Assembly: GCA_026991065.1 (NCBI GenBank)
Contig: JALXCG010000173.1
Span: forward strand, 1 to 7,662
DNA: 7,662 nucleotides
Direction: 5' to 3'
Source of the DNA: JALXCG01 sp026991065 [NCBI: Gemmatimonadota bacterium]
Lineage (GTDB): Bacteria; GCA-2686955
Position numbers and translations under genes: made by a program. This document shows, one piece after another, positions 1 through 6,721 of the stretch. The notes beneath the pieces are model-generated. The model did not search any database, was not told where the DNA came from, and saw only the letters and a list, made by a program, of their open reading frames with translations. How positions within the stretch are numbered: position 1 is the stretch's first letter; each line of letters opens with the position of its first letter.

Positions 1-189
1 GGCGATGGCTTGCTGATCCTGCGTTGCAATCGTGACGTTCACTTTCAGATTGATGACCGGATCCTCTTTGCACGGGCCGAAGAGCAGCCGGGCAACGCCG
101 GTCTCCGCGCGAGCGGACGGGGAGAGCGAAAAAAGGCCGATGGTCCCCATGACAAGAGACCGCGAAATCCTACGAAACCGGTTTTTCAT
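1..189 (-). CDS. Exported protein of unknown function, N-terminal part (C-terminus beyond window)
   Basis: Sixty-three codons are visible before the frame runs off the left edge without a stop. The N-terminus is a clear Sec signal peptide: a basic n-region (K2, R4, R6, R7, R10), a hydrophobic core at about residues 12-22 (LVMGTIGLFSL), and an A26-R27-A28 cleavage site before E29. The visible mature part has one Cys (C40) and then a beta-prone Val/Ile/Thr stretch. I recognise no family. The ATG at 189 lies inside the last codons of the sigma-54 activator gene (20-nt overlap, different frame) and has a strong GAGGAGG ribosome-binding site six bases upstream, so this start is well supported. An internal ATG at codon 14 would destroy the signal peptide. 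It is probably the third gene of the kinase/activator operon and acts in the cell envelope or outside the cell. This gene is too short and too truncated for a plain ORF listing. Confidence 0.75.
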   Translation of the reverse strand, partial: MKNRFRRISRSLVMGTIGLFSLSPSARAETGVARLLFGPCKEDPVINLKVNVTIATQDQQAIA

Positions 190-1831
190 CAGAGGCCTCC
201 TCGGTTGTGCGTGAAGCGGATTCCTGAATGCGGCGCAAGCGACGCAGGAAACTGTTGCGATGGATTCCCAGCAGTTGCGCGGCGCGCGCCTTGTTGCCAC
301 CGGTACGCCGCAGCGCTTCGGTGATCAGCGAAGCTTCAATCTCGGGCAGAGTCAAGCGTCCCAGGGCTAGCGTGGCGAACCGACTGGCGGGGGGCGGCGG
401 CAGCAGGCGGGCGAGATCGGCCGCCCGCACCCGCGGCGCCTCAATCAGCACCAGGGCGCGCTTGACCAGATGCGCCAACTCTCTGACGTTGCCCTTCCAC
501 TCGCGCCGCGCAAGCTCTTCCAAAGCATCGGTGGCAAAGCTCAGGGTACGTCCCCCCGCCTGTGGCGCATACAGGCGCAAGAAGTGCTCGACCAGCAGCG
601 GGATATCTTCGCGTCGCTCGCGCAGAGGCGGAATCCGCATCTCGATTGCGTTCAAGCGATAGAAGAGGTCGCGGCGGAAGCGCCCGGATTCAACCGCGCG
701 CTCGAGTTCGGCACTGCTGGCGCTGATCAACCTGAAATCAACGAACTCCTCGTGCCCCGAGCCGACCGGGCGTACCCGGCCGTCTTCCAGCACCCGCAGA
801 AGTTTTGCCTGAAGGCTTGGGTGCAGCTCCGCCACTTCATCGAGAAAGAGAGTGCCACCGTCGGCGAGACGAAAGAGCCCTTCGCGTCTTGCATGGGCCC
901 CGGTGAAAGCACCACGGACATGACCGAAGAACTCGCTTTCCAGGAGATCCGCCGGCACCGCCGCGCAGTTCTGGGCGATGAATGCACCCTTCCGCCGCGG
1001 GCCGGTTGCGTGCAGTGCGCGCGCCACCAACTCTTTTCCAGTGCCGCTCTCGCCGACCAGCAGGACCGGAAAGTCGGTCGCGGCCACTTGTCGGATCTGT
1101 TTGAGCAACTGCTCCATCACCGCGCTGCGCCCGACAATCCCTTCAAAACTGGCCAGTTGACTGAGTTCGCGATCGAGGCGCTGGGCCCGCAGCGAGACCC
1201 GGGTGAAGAGGCGGGCGTTGTTGATGGCTCCCCCCGCCAGGCCGGCGAGAATCCCCAGGAACTGGGGCGCGTCGGCCGGAAAGCGGCGTCCCGACGGCAG
1301 CCGATCCACATAGAGCGCGCCAATCACCTCCTCCGGCGTCTCCACCGGAACACAGATGACGGAGCGGATCTCATGCAGATGAACGCTGCGGGCGGAGCGG
1401 AAGCGCCGGTCGAGCTGCGCGTTGGCTGTGACCACCGGGCGTCGCGCGCGCGCTTCTTCGAGAATGGTGGAAGAGAAGGTTTCGGCATGCTCCAGGGCCT
1501 CGGCTTCCAGTCCCTGCGCGGCCCACAAGCGCGGGCGCGCGGTGGTGCTATCGAAGAAGAAGAGCGCGCCCCGTTCAGCGCTGGTGTGGCCAATGGCGAC
1601 GTCGAGGATGCGCTGGGCAAGCTGATCCAGCTCCAGGGTGGTGCTGATCTGCCGGGCGGCATCATAGAGACGCTCAAGTTGCCCGGATGCGGGCGCTCCG
1701 CCGGCAGCCGCAGACTGCACCGGCGGCGTCGTGCCGGGGTCAATGTCGCCCAGCAGAGCCTGCACGCGGTCCAGGTCATCGTTCGGGTCGGAGCCCGCAG
1801 GCGGCGGGGGTTTCAGCGGCTTATCGGTCAT
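170..1831 (-). CDS. GAF-domain sigma-54-dependent transcriptional activator (enhancer-binding protein)
   Basis: This 553-residue cytoplasmic DNA-binding regulator drives sigma-54 RNA polymerase by ATP hydrolysis. Domains in order are a Pro-rich N-tail (1-45), a GAF sensor domain (about 55-210), an AAA+ domain (about 230-420) and a C-terminal Fis-type helix-turn-helix (about 494-537). Visible motifs are Walker A GESGTGKE at 260-267, the sigma-54-contacting loop GAFTGA at 307-312, Walker B TLFLDE at 327-332, the arginine-finger region RRDLFYRL at 386-393 and GNVREL at 447-452. All key residues are intact, so it should be active. There is no response-regulator receiver domain; control probably comes through the GAF ligand or a protein partner. 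I chose the ATG at 1831, which overlaps the upstream stop by 11 nt and has GGGAG nine bases upstream, over a TTG at 1852. The gene is flanked in the same operon by the kinase-TPR gene and an exported protein. Overall architecture is NifA/FhlA-like, but the specific regulon is unknown. Confidence 0.93.
   Translation of the reverse strand: MTDKPLKPPPPAGSDPNDDLDRVQALLGDIDPGTTPPVQSAAAGGAPASGQLERLYDAARQISTTLELDQLAQRILDVAIGHTSAERGALFFFDSTTARPRLWAAQGLEAEALEHAETFSSTILEEARARRPVVTANAQLDRRFRSARSVHLHEIRSVICVPVETPEEVIGALYVDRLPSGRRFPADAPQFLGILAGLAGGAINNARLFTRVSLRAQRLDRELSQLASFEGIVGRSAVMEQLLKQIRQVAATDFPVLLVGESGTGKELVARALHATGPRRKGAFIAQNCAAVPADLLESEFFGHVRGAFTGAHARREGLFRLADGGTLFLDEVAELHPSLQAKLLRVLEDGRVRPVGSGHEEFVDFRLISASSAELERAVESGRFRRDLFYRLNAIEMRIPPLRERREDIPLLVEHFLRLYAPQAGGRTLSFATDALEELARREWKGNVRELAHLVKRALVLIEAPRVRAADLARLLPPPPASRFATLALGRLTLPEIEASLITEALRRTGGNKARAAQLLGIHRNSFLRRLRRIQESASRTTEEASDEKPVS
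196..202 (-). promoter_or_regulatory. Strong Shine-Dalgarno site for the exported-protein gene
   Basis: The minus strand reads GAGGAGG, six bases before the ATG at 187-189. It lies within the coding sequence of the upstream activator gene. A near-perfect anti-16S match buried in a coding region fixes the start of the downstream gene and suggests that it is translated efficiently in its own right, not only by read-through coupling. Confidence 0.75.
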
Positions 1832-4763
1832 TTGCGTCGGCTCCCGACCCAATCAGCGGCCGCGGTGGGGAGGTTCGCAGCAGCAATGCTTGAGCTTCGA
1901 TCCAGCGCGCTCGCACAGCTCTTGCCAAAACAATGCACTGCTCCAGGGCGTCGGCGCGGCGCTTTGGATCATGCGCCAGATGGGCCCGCTCCAGCCACGC
2001 GCAGGCGGTTTCGAAGCGCCCCGGATGGAGAGTGGCAAAAGCCTGGAGAGCCGCGCCGATCGCAGCGTCGGCGGCGTCGCCATCTCCCTCCCGCGCGAGG
2101 ATGCGTGCCTCCACAATATGATACCACCCGGCAGGCTCCGCTTCGCTGGGCCGCGCTCCCAGAGCCGCGCGTGCCGCGGCCGGCGGCCCGGTCGCATCGA
2201 GCAGGATCTGGGCCGCCAATGCCACCCGCAGGCGAACGGCAATCGGTTCGGACTCGACCTGTTGCGCCAGTTCCCGAGCTTCCCGCACGTGACCGGCGTC
2301 GGCCGGTAGACGCCGAAAGAGCACATAGAGTTCGATCTGCCGCAGCGCCAGGCGCAAGCGCTCAAGACGCAGCGCCGGCGCTAGTGTGGCAGGCGGAAAA
2401 CGCCGCGCGGTCTGCTGCAGAACCCGCTCGACACGGGCCAGAAAACCGGCCCGCAACTGCGCCTGGACCAGCCCCACGGCGGCATGCAGAAGGTCGGCCG
2501 CACGTCCCGCCCGGGTCGCCAGGGCCAGCGCCTCGCTCCAGTAGGCGGAGCTTTCACTCCAGCGTTCGGCGCGCATGGCGAAGACCCCCAGGTTGGCCAA
2601 CGCCGCCCAGCGAATCTGCGGCAACTGCCGCTGCCGGGCGATCGCCAGGGCCGCGCGCAGGTGGTGATTGGCCGGCTCAAGCTGCCCGCTACTGTGAGCG
2701 AACACGCTGAGGTTCATGTGGGCGGCCGCAATGACGAAGGCGGCTCCGGCGCGTTGGGCGAGGTCGAGAGCGGTTTCCAGTTGCTCCCGCACCCGTGCCG
2801 TATCGTGTTGCCGCAGCGCCGCGATTGCCGCCAACTGCAGCGCGGTGCTCTGGTCCGCCGGGCGGTTTTCCGACTCCAGAAGCGCGGCTGCGCGCAGGGC
2901 TTCGCGCTGCCCCCGGTCCAGGCTCCGCGCCGCGATCAGCGCCTGCGCACGGTGCATCCGCAAGCGTCCCTCCAGCGCCGGATCAGCCAACTCCGCGGCG
3001 CTGCGCAAGCCCTGCTCGGCGTGTCGCCGCATCTGCTCCCAGCGCCCGGCGCGCTCCAGTTGACGCGCCATGTTGGTGTGATAAAGCGCCATCGCCCGGG
3101 GGGAGCGCAGCAGTCGCGGAATCGATTCGATCCAGGCCAGAGCGGCGTCGATGTGGCCGGCAAGTGCCAGAAGCGCGGAGAAGAGTTCGATTCTGCTCAG
3201 AAACTCCTCTTCATGCGCAGCATCCGGGAGGGTGCTCGGTGGCTCCGGCGAGGGCTCGTCGGCGATCACCGAGTAGGGCTCCAGAACACCATGTGCAGGG
3301 CCGCAATTTCGCCCGGAGCGCAGCCACCAGGCATGGGTGGCAAAGCGCAGAGCGGCCGCGTTTTCGCCCCGGTCCAGCATTTTCCGCGCGGCCCGAAACC
3401 AAACGCGCAGCGCCTTTTCTGGCTCTCCCGCCTCCTCCAGGTGCCAGGCGGCCAGCGCTTCGAAATGCCCTGCGTCGAGTGGTTCCGGCTCCGGCGAGGG
3501 ACGCGAGCGGGCCAGGCGCGCATGTCGATCGCGGCGGCGAGCCGGGTCCGCGGCCGCCAGCGCCGCACCCCAGAGCGGTGGATTGACAAAGCGGTAACCG
3601 GGGCTTCCCGCAGTCGCGGCGGAGCCGCGCAGAATACCGGCGGCAAGCAACTCCGCCCGCAGCGTTGACTCGGTCTTCTGCCCGGTTTCGGGCGCCGGCT
3701 GCAGCCCGGCGATTCCGCCCTGCGCGACGTTCGCCGCGAACGCGCGCAACTCTGAACCGAGCGCGGCGATGCGGCGCTGTGCCAGCTCGATCGCAAGTTG
3801 ACGCAGCAAAGAGATCCCCGCCTCGATCTTCTCCTCCACCAGTGGACACCAGGGATCGGGCGTGATCCGGGGCAGCCACGCCTGCCAGAGCGCGGCAGCG
3901 AAATCCCGCTGTCCGCCCGACAAGCCGATGAGCGCATCCGCCAGCCTCTGGGCGAGAGCCGTGGAACAATCGAATGCCCGCGCCACGCCGATGCTGAGAT
4001 CGTCGGCCGTGATCCGAGGTTGCTTCCAGCCGATCAGCGCCAGGTCCGGTGGCGGGATCCAGCCGGAGCCCAGCACCTGGGTCAGATGTGCCAGGAGGGT
4101 CGCGGCGTCAGCGGGTCGATCCGCCGGCCGCGGGCTGACCAGGGCTGCCGCCAGATCGGCCAACGCGGGCGGCAGCGCCGGGCCGGCGAGCATGATCCGG
4201 CCGACCGCAAAAAGATCACTGCGCGGATCGGCGGGCCAACCGCATAAACGTTCGGGGGCAACAAAACCCTCGGTTCCACCCGCTTCGGCAAAAGCCGGCT
4301 GCTCACCAATGCGGGCCGCGAACTCGAAATCCACCAGCACCACCCGACCGCTTGCGGGCTCCACCAGAACGTTGTCCGGCTTGAGGTCCCCATGCACCAC
4401 ACCGTGCCGGTGCAGATGCACCAGCCCCCGCACCAGCCCGGGCAGCCAGACCCGAAGATCCTGAGTCGCCACGTCAAGTGCCGAGCCGGCCATCCACTCG
4501 CTCGCGATCCACCGGCATTCCTGCTGCCGCCACACTCCCAGCAGGGGAGCCACGAAGGGTGAAGCCACACGCCGCAGGGCGCGGGCCGCGCGCAACGCGC
4601 TGCGCCGATCGCGAACCAATTTCAGATGTGCCATCTTCCCGGTGCCGCCGAGCCGGGCCCGGTAGACCGGATGCGGCCCCTGTCGCAACTGCTCAATGAG
4701 CGCAAACTCCGGGGGAGGAAGGAGCAGGTGGCACTCCGTGCGATGCTGCATGCAGGTAAGCAT
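1821..4763 (-). CDS. Protein-kinase-like/TPR signalling protein, PknK-like but without a visible STAND ATPase core
   Basis: This is a 980-residue predicted cytoplasmic protein. Residues about 15-232 form a Ser/Thr-kinase fold: K48 (beta-3 Lys), catalytic loop HGDLKPDN at 124-131, metal-binding D145 in DFE (normally DFG), a GGTEGFVAPE activation segment at 162-171, D183 of helix F and R216. The glycine-rich loop is degenerate (RQGPHPVYRARL) and the usual helix-C Glu is Ala59. Residues 255-300 (with LSGGQRDFAAALW) and 365-418 (ELLAAGIL ... YRFVNP ... RRRDRHARLA) resemble the segment after the ATPase and the winged helix of STAND proteins, but no P-loop is seen. From about 430 to 960 there are Ala/Leu-rich helical hairpins typical of TPRs. 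The start is uncertain: ATGs at 4844, 4763 and 4751 all lack a good ribosome-binding site. I chose 4763 because it keeps the kinase domain and leaves room for divergent promoters. It probably acts on or scaffolds the overlapping downstream activator (inference). Confidence 0.85.
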   Translation of the reverse strand: MLTCMQHRTECHLLLPPPEFALIEQLRQGPHPVYRARLGGTGKMAHLKLVRDRRSALRAARALRRVASPFVAPLLGVWRQQECRWIASEWMAGSALDVATQDLRVWLPGLVRGLVHLHRHGVVHGDLKPDNVLVEPASGRVVLVDFEFAARIGEQPAFAEAGGTEGFVAPERLCGWPADPRSDLFAVGRIMLAGPALPPALADLAAALVSPRPADRPADAATLLAHLTQVLGSGWIPPPDLALIGWKQPRITADDLSIGVARAFDCSTALAQRLADALIGLSGGQRDFAAALWQAWLPRITPDPWCPLVEEKIEAGISLLRQLAIELAQRRIAALGSELRAFAANVAQGGIAGLQPAPETGQKTESTLRAELLAAGILRGSAATAGSPGYRFVNPPLWGAALAAADPARRRDRHARLARSRPSPEPEPLDAGHFEALAAWHLEEAGEPEKALRVWFRAARKMLDRGENAAALRFATHAWWLRSGRNCGPAHGVLEPYSVIADEPSPEPPSTLPDAAHEEEFLSRIELFSALLALAGHIDAALAWIESIPRLLRSPRAMALYHTNMARQLERAGRWEQMRRHAEQGLRSAAELADPALEGRLRMHRAQALIAARSLDRGQREALRAAALLESENRPADQSTALQLAAIAALRQHDTARVREQLETALDLAQRAGAAFVIAAAHMNLSVFAHSSGQLEPANHHLRAALAIARQRQLPQIRWAALANLGVFAMRAERWSESSAYWSEALALATRAGRAADLLHAAVGLVQAQLRAGFLARVERVLQQTARRFPPATLAPALRLERLRLALRQIELYVLFRRLPADAGHVREARELAQQVESEPIAVRLRVALAAQILLDATGPPAAARAALGARPSEAEPAGWYHIVEARILAREGDGDAADAAIGAALQAFATLHPGRFETACAWLERAHLAHDPKRRADALEQCIVLARAVRARWIEAQALLLRTSPPRPLIGSGADANDR

Positions 4764-4820
4764 AACCGGGAACCAGCGCCCGCGGCGGCAGGCAGCAGAT
4801 TCTTGGTGCGCCAATCGGTG

Positions 4821-4835
4821 CGGGTGTATGGTTGC
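4821..4835 (+). promoter_or_regulatory. Candidate sigma-54 (-24/-12) promoter for the dehydrogenase operon
   Basis: The plus strand reads CGGGTGTATGGTTGC. The -12 box TTGC is perfect and the invariant GG sits at the correct spacing, but the rest of the -24 box (CGGGTGT against TGGCACG) is poor. Transcription would begin near 4847, giving a leader of about 27 nt before the GTG at 4874. The presence of a sigma-54 activator gene in the divergent operon raises its plausibility. Chance matches of this quality are common in GC-rich DNA. A competing, also weak, sigma-70-like pair overlaps it: TTGGTG (4803-4808), 18 bases, TATGGT (4827-4832). Confidence 0.22.
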
Positions 4836-4849
4836 GTCCCTCATCCAGG

Positions 4850-4855
4850 ATTTTA
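4850..4855 (-). promoter_or_regulatory. Candidate -10 element (TAAAAT) for the kinase/activator operon
   Basis: On the minus strand this reads TAAAAT, a 5-of-6 match to TATAAT, and stands out in an AT-poor region. The -35 is weak: CCGACA at 4875-4880 with a long 19-base spacer, lying just inside the dehydrogenase start. Transcription would begin near 4843. This gives either a leader of about 80 nt for the ATG at 4763, or a leaderless message if the ATG at 4844 is used, which would explain the absence of a ribosome-binding site there. Confidence 0.25.
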
Positions 4856-4861
4856 CTCACC

Positions 4862-4865
4862 AGGA
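4862..4865 (+). promoter_or_regulatory. Shine-Dalgarno site that sets the GTG start of the dehydrogenase
   Basis: AGGA lies eight bases before the GTG at 4874-4876, in a reasonable position. The longer alternative start, TTG at 4832, has no comparable site and would add 14 residues that do not look like the conserved N-terminus of this family. Confidence 0.5.
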
Positions 4866-4873
4866 CGGTTTGC

Positions 4874-6721
4874 GTGTCGGCGAAAACCAGCAGCAGCGAT
4901 GCTGTCATTCAGTACCATGAGCGCACCAAGCACCATCCCCACCGCTATGCGCGCTCCGCCGGGGTCATGGATTGGAAGAATCAACCCAATCCATTCCGGC
5001 GCTACAATGGGGCCGATCTGCTGCCGCTCGAACTCGGCGCCAACGATCGCGGACTCGGTGCCCACGCGGCGATGGGGATCGACCCGCGCGTGATCAGCGA
5101 TCTCTTTTTCTTCGGGCTGTCTCTCTCTGCCTGGAAAGAGGCCTCCGGCGCCCGCTGGGCGTTGCGGGTCAACCCCTCTTCCGGAAACCTGCATCCGGTC
5201 GAAGGCTATCTTCTCTGCGGCGCCGAAGTGGGCCTTGCGGGAGGGGGCGGCGTTTTCCACTACGCACCCCGGGAACATGCGCTGGAGCGGCGCGCCACAC
5301 TCCCCCCGGAGATGGCCGCGCAGCTCTTTCAGGGCCTGCCGGATGGTGCCGTGGTCGTCGGGCTCACCGCGATCTATCTGCGTGAATCCTGGAAATATGG
5401 CGAGCGCGCTTTCCGCTACTCCCAGCTCGACCTCGGCCACGCGATTGCCGCGCTGACTGTGGCCGCGGAGCTGGTCGGCTGCAGCGCGCGCCTGCTGACC
5501 GATGTGGGCGACCCGTCGATCGCCCGGCTTCTCGGCGTTGCCGAGCAGGAGGGCCCGGGAGCGGAACGGGCCCAGGCGCTGCTCGTGGTCTGGCCGCGCC
5601 CATCCGGAGCCGCCCCGTCCACCTGGTCGGGCACGGCACCCGGGCTGCGCCTGGCCGGCATGAACCCCGCGGAGAAGGCGCCGGAGGATCCGCCAGCGGC
5701 GAGTGGCCCCGGGGCAACGCCGGACCCCGCGGCGGAACCCCGGCCGGAATGCCGTCTGCTCTTTCAGGGGCGGCCCAATCGCCTCTGCGAAACTGCGCAT
5801 CCGTGGCCGGCGATCGGCGAAGTGCAACGCGCCACGCAGTACACTCTGGCTCCGGCCACGGCGGTGGCGGCGGCCGCATCCGCAACTGTCGACGGCGCTC
5901 CGCCAACCGGCAATACGTCTCCCCGGAGCGGTTGGTGGCGCCAGGTAGTCCGCCGCCGTCGCACCGCCCTGGCCATGGATGGCGAAACCGGTCTGGCGCA
6001 TGCCGACTTTCTCGCCCTGCTGCACGCCTTGCAGCCCTCCACGGCCTGGCCGTGGGCGCCACGGATCCACTTGGCCTACGCCATCCATCGGGTCGAGGGG
6101 CTGGTGCCGGGGCTCTATCTCCAGCCCCGCGATCCGCGCGCCGTGGATGCGCTGCGCGACGCTCTCTCCAGCGATTTCGCCTGGGCTCCGGTGGCCACCG
6201 GCGACAGTGGCGCGTCCCTTTTCCTGCTGCGCGAAGCAGATCTCCAGGAAGAAGCCGAGGAACTCGCCTGCCACCAGCCGATCGCGGGAGCCGGGGCCTT
6301 CAGCGTTACCATGTTGGCGGAGTTCGAAGCGCCCCTGCAGGAGTTCGGCCCCTGGTTCTACCGGCGGCTCTTCTGGGAGGCCGGTTTCCTCGGGCAGATC
6401 TTCTACCTCCAGGCCGAAGTCGCGCGCCCGGCGGCCGCCGGCGGGGAGTCCATGACCCCGCCCTCCGGTCACCGCACCCTCCCCAAAGAAGCCGCACTCG
6501 CGGCTGAAGCGTGGCCGGGGATGCGCGCCACCGGTCTGGGGTGCTTCTTTGACGATGAAGTCCACCAGCTCCTGGGGATCGAGGGGCGCAGCCACCAGGT
6601 TCTCTACCAGCTCGCCCTGGGGCGCGCGTTGAATGACACGCGCTTGCGTACCATCGACGCCTACGCCCACCTGCAGCGCGGCGGCGGCAGCCGCAAGCGA
6701 CGGGCCCCCGAGCGTGTCTGA
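4874..6721 (+). CDS. Two-domain SagB/ThcOx-type FMN-dependent dehydrogenase (nitroreductase superfamily)
   Basis: This is a 615-residue predicted cytosolic flavoenzyme. The family includes FMN enzymes that oxidise azoline rings to azoles in peptide natural products, but many members have no known substrate. The N-terminal half (about 11-240) opens with a family-typical segment (YHERTKHHPHRYARS, then DWKNQPNPFRRY). It carries a flavin-site motif RVNPSSGNLHP (98-108) and KYGERAFRYSQLDLGHA (174-190); its K174-Y175 pair corresponds to the Lys-Tyr motif important in azoline dehydrogenases. An Ala/Pro-rich linker (about 242-355) surrounds a short conserved-looking piece, FQGRPNRLCETAHPWPAIGEV. The C-terminal half (about 358-597) repeats the fold: RRRRTALAMDG, HRVEGLVPGLYL (405-416), an FYRRLFWEAGFLGQIFYLQAE helix region and GLGCFFDDEVHQLLGIEG. 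I chose the GTG at 4874, with AGGA eight bases upstream. The exported propeller gene begins inside its last codons. No YcaO partner is in view. Confidence 0.85.
   Translation: MSAKTSSSDAVIQYHERTKHHPHRYARSAGVMDWKNQPNPFRRYNGADLLPLELGANDRGLGAHAAMGIDPRVISDLFFFGLSLSAWKEASGARWALRVNPSSGNLHPVEGYLLCGAEVGLAGGGGVFHYAPREHALERRATLPPEMAAQLFQGLPDGAVVVGLTAIYLRESWKYGERAFRYSQLDLGHAIAALTVAAELVGCSARLLTDVGDPSIARLLGVAEQEGPGAERAQALLVVWPRPSGAAPSTWSGTAPGLRLAGMNPAEKAPEDPPAASGPGATPDPAAEPRPECRLLFQGRPNRLCETAHPWPAIGEVQRATQYTLAPATAVAAAASATVDGAPPTGNTSPRSGWWRQVVRRRRTALAMDGETGLAHADFLALLHALQPSTAWPWAPRIHLAYAIHRVEGLVPGLYLQPRDPRAVDALRDALSSDFAWAPVATGDSGASLFLLREADLQEEAEELACHQPIAGAGAFSVTMLAEFEAPLQEFGPWFYRRLFWEAGFLGQIFYLQAEVARPAAAGGESMTPPSGHRTLPKEAALAAEAWPGMRATGLGCFFDDEVHQLLGIEGRSHQVLYQLALGRALNDTRLRTIDAYAHLQRGGGSRKRRAPERV

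Larger units (their letters stand above)
4764..4873. promoter_or_regulatory. Divergent intergenic region between the kinase-TPR gene and the dehydrogenase gene
   Basis: This spacer of about 110 bp is the only non-coding stretch in the window, if the kinase starts at 4763 and the dehydrogenase at 4874. It must carry the promoters for both operons. It holds an imperfect 12-bp palindrome TTGGTGCGCCAA (4803-4814), a direct repeat GGTGCG at 4805-4810 and 4817-4822 (12-base period), a weak -24/-12-like element (4821-4835) and an ATTTTA block (4850-4855) that reads TAAAAT on the minus strand. If the kinase starts at 4844 the spacer shrinks to 29 bp and the promoters would lie inside coding sequence. 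Confidence 0.5.

Noticed and set aside
10-324. Plus-strand 104-codon frame at the left edge
   Set aside because: It overlaps the exported-protein and activator genes on the opposite strand and lacks a ribosome-binding site or recognisable features.
470-2710. Very long plus-strand open frame (746 codons) antisense to the activator and kinase genes
   Set aside because: It spans two genes with clear motifs on the other strand, its translation is Arg/Pro/Ala-rich without recognisable domains, and long antisense open frames are expected in GC-rich DNA.
4729-4746. TGGCAC at 4729-4734 as a sigma-54 -24 box
   Set aside because: The GC that should follow at the -12 position is displaced by two bases, and the site lies inside the kinase coding sequence.
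4746-4755. Perfect 10-bp palindrome CTGCATGCAG over a possible kinase start codon (4749-4751)
   Set aside because: Probably within coding sequence, short, and contains the common GCATGC core; no second copy or spacing pattern supports an operator.
4696-4920. Cys-rich 74-codon plus-strand frame just before the dehydrogenase, considered as a RiPP precursor
   Set aside because: It overlaps the kinase 5' end and the dehydrogenase start, has no ribosome-binding site, and lacks a leader/core layout or repeated Cys/Ser/Thr core. Tempting given the SagB neighbour, but the evidence is too weak. Conservation in relatives would reopen it.
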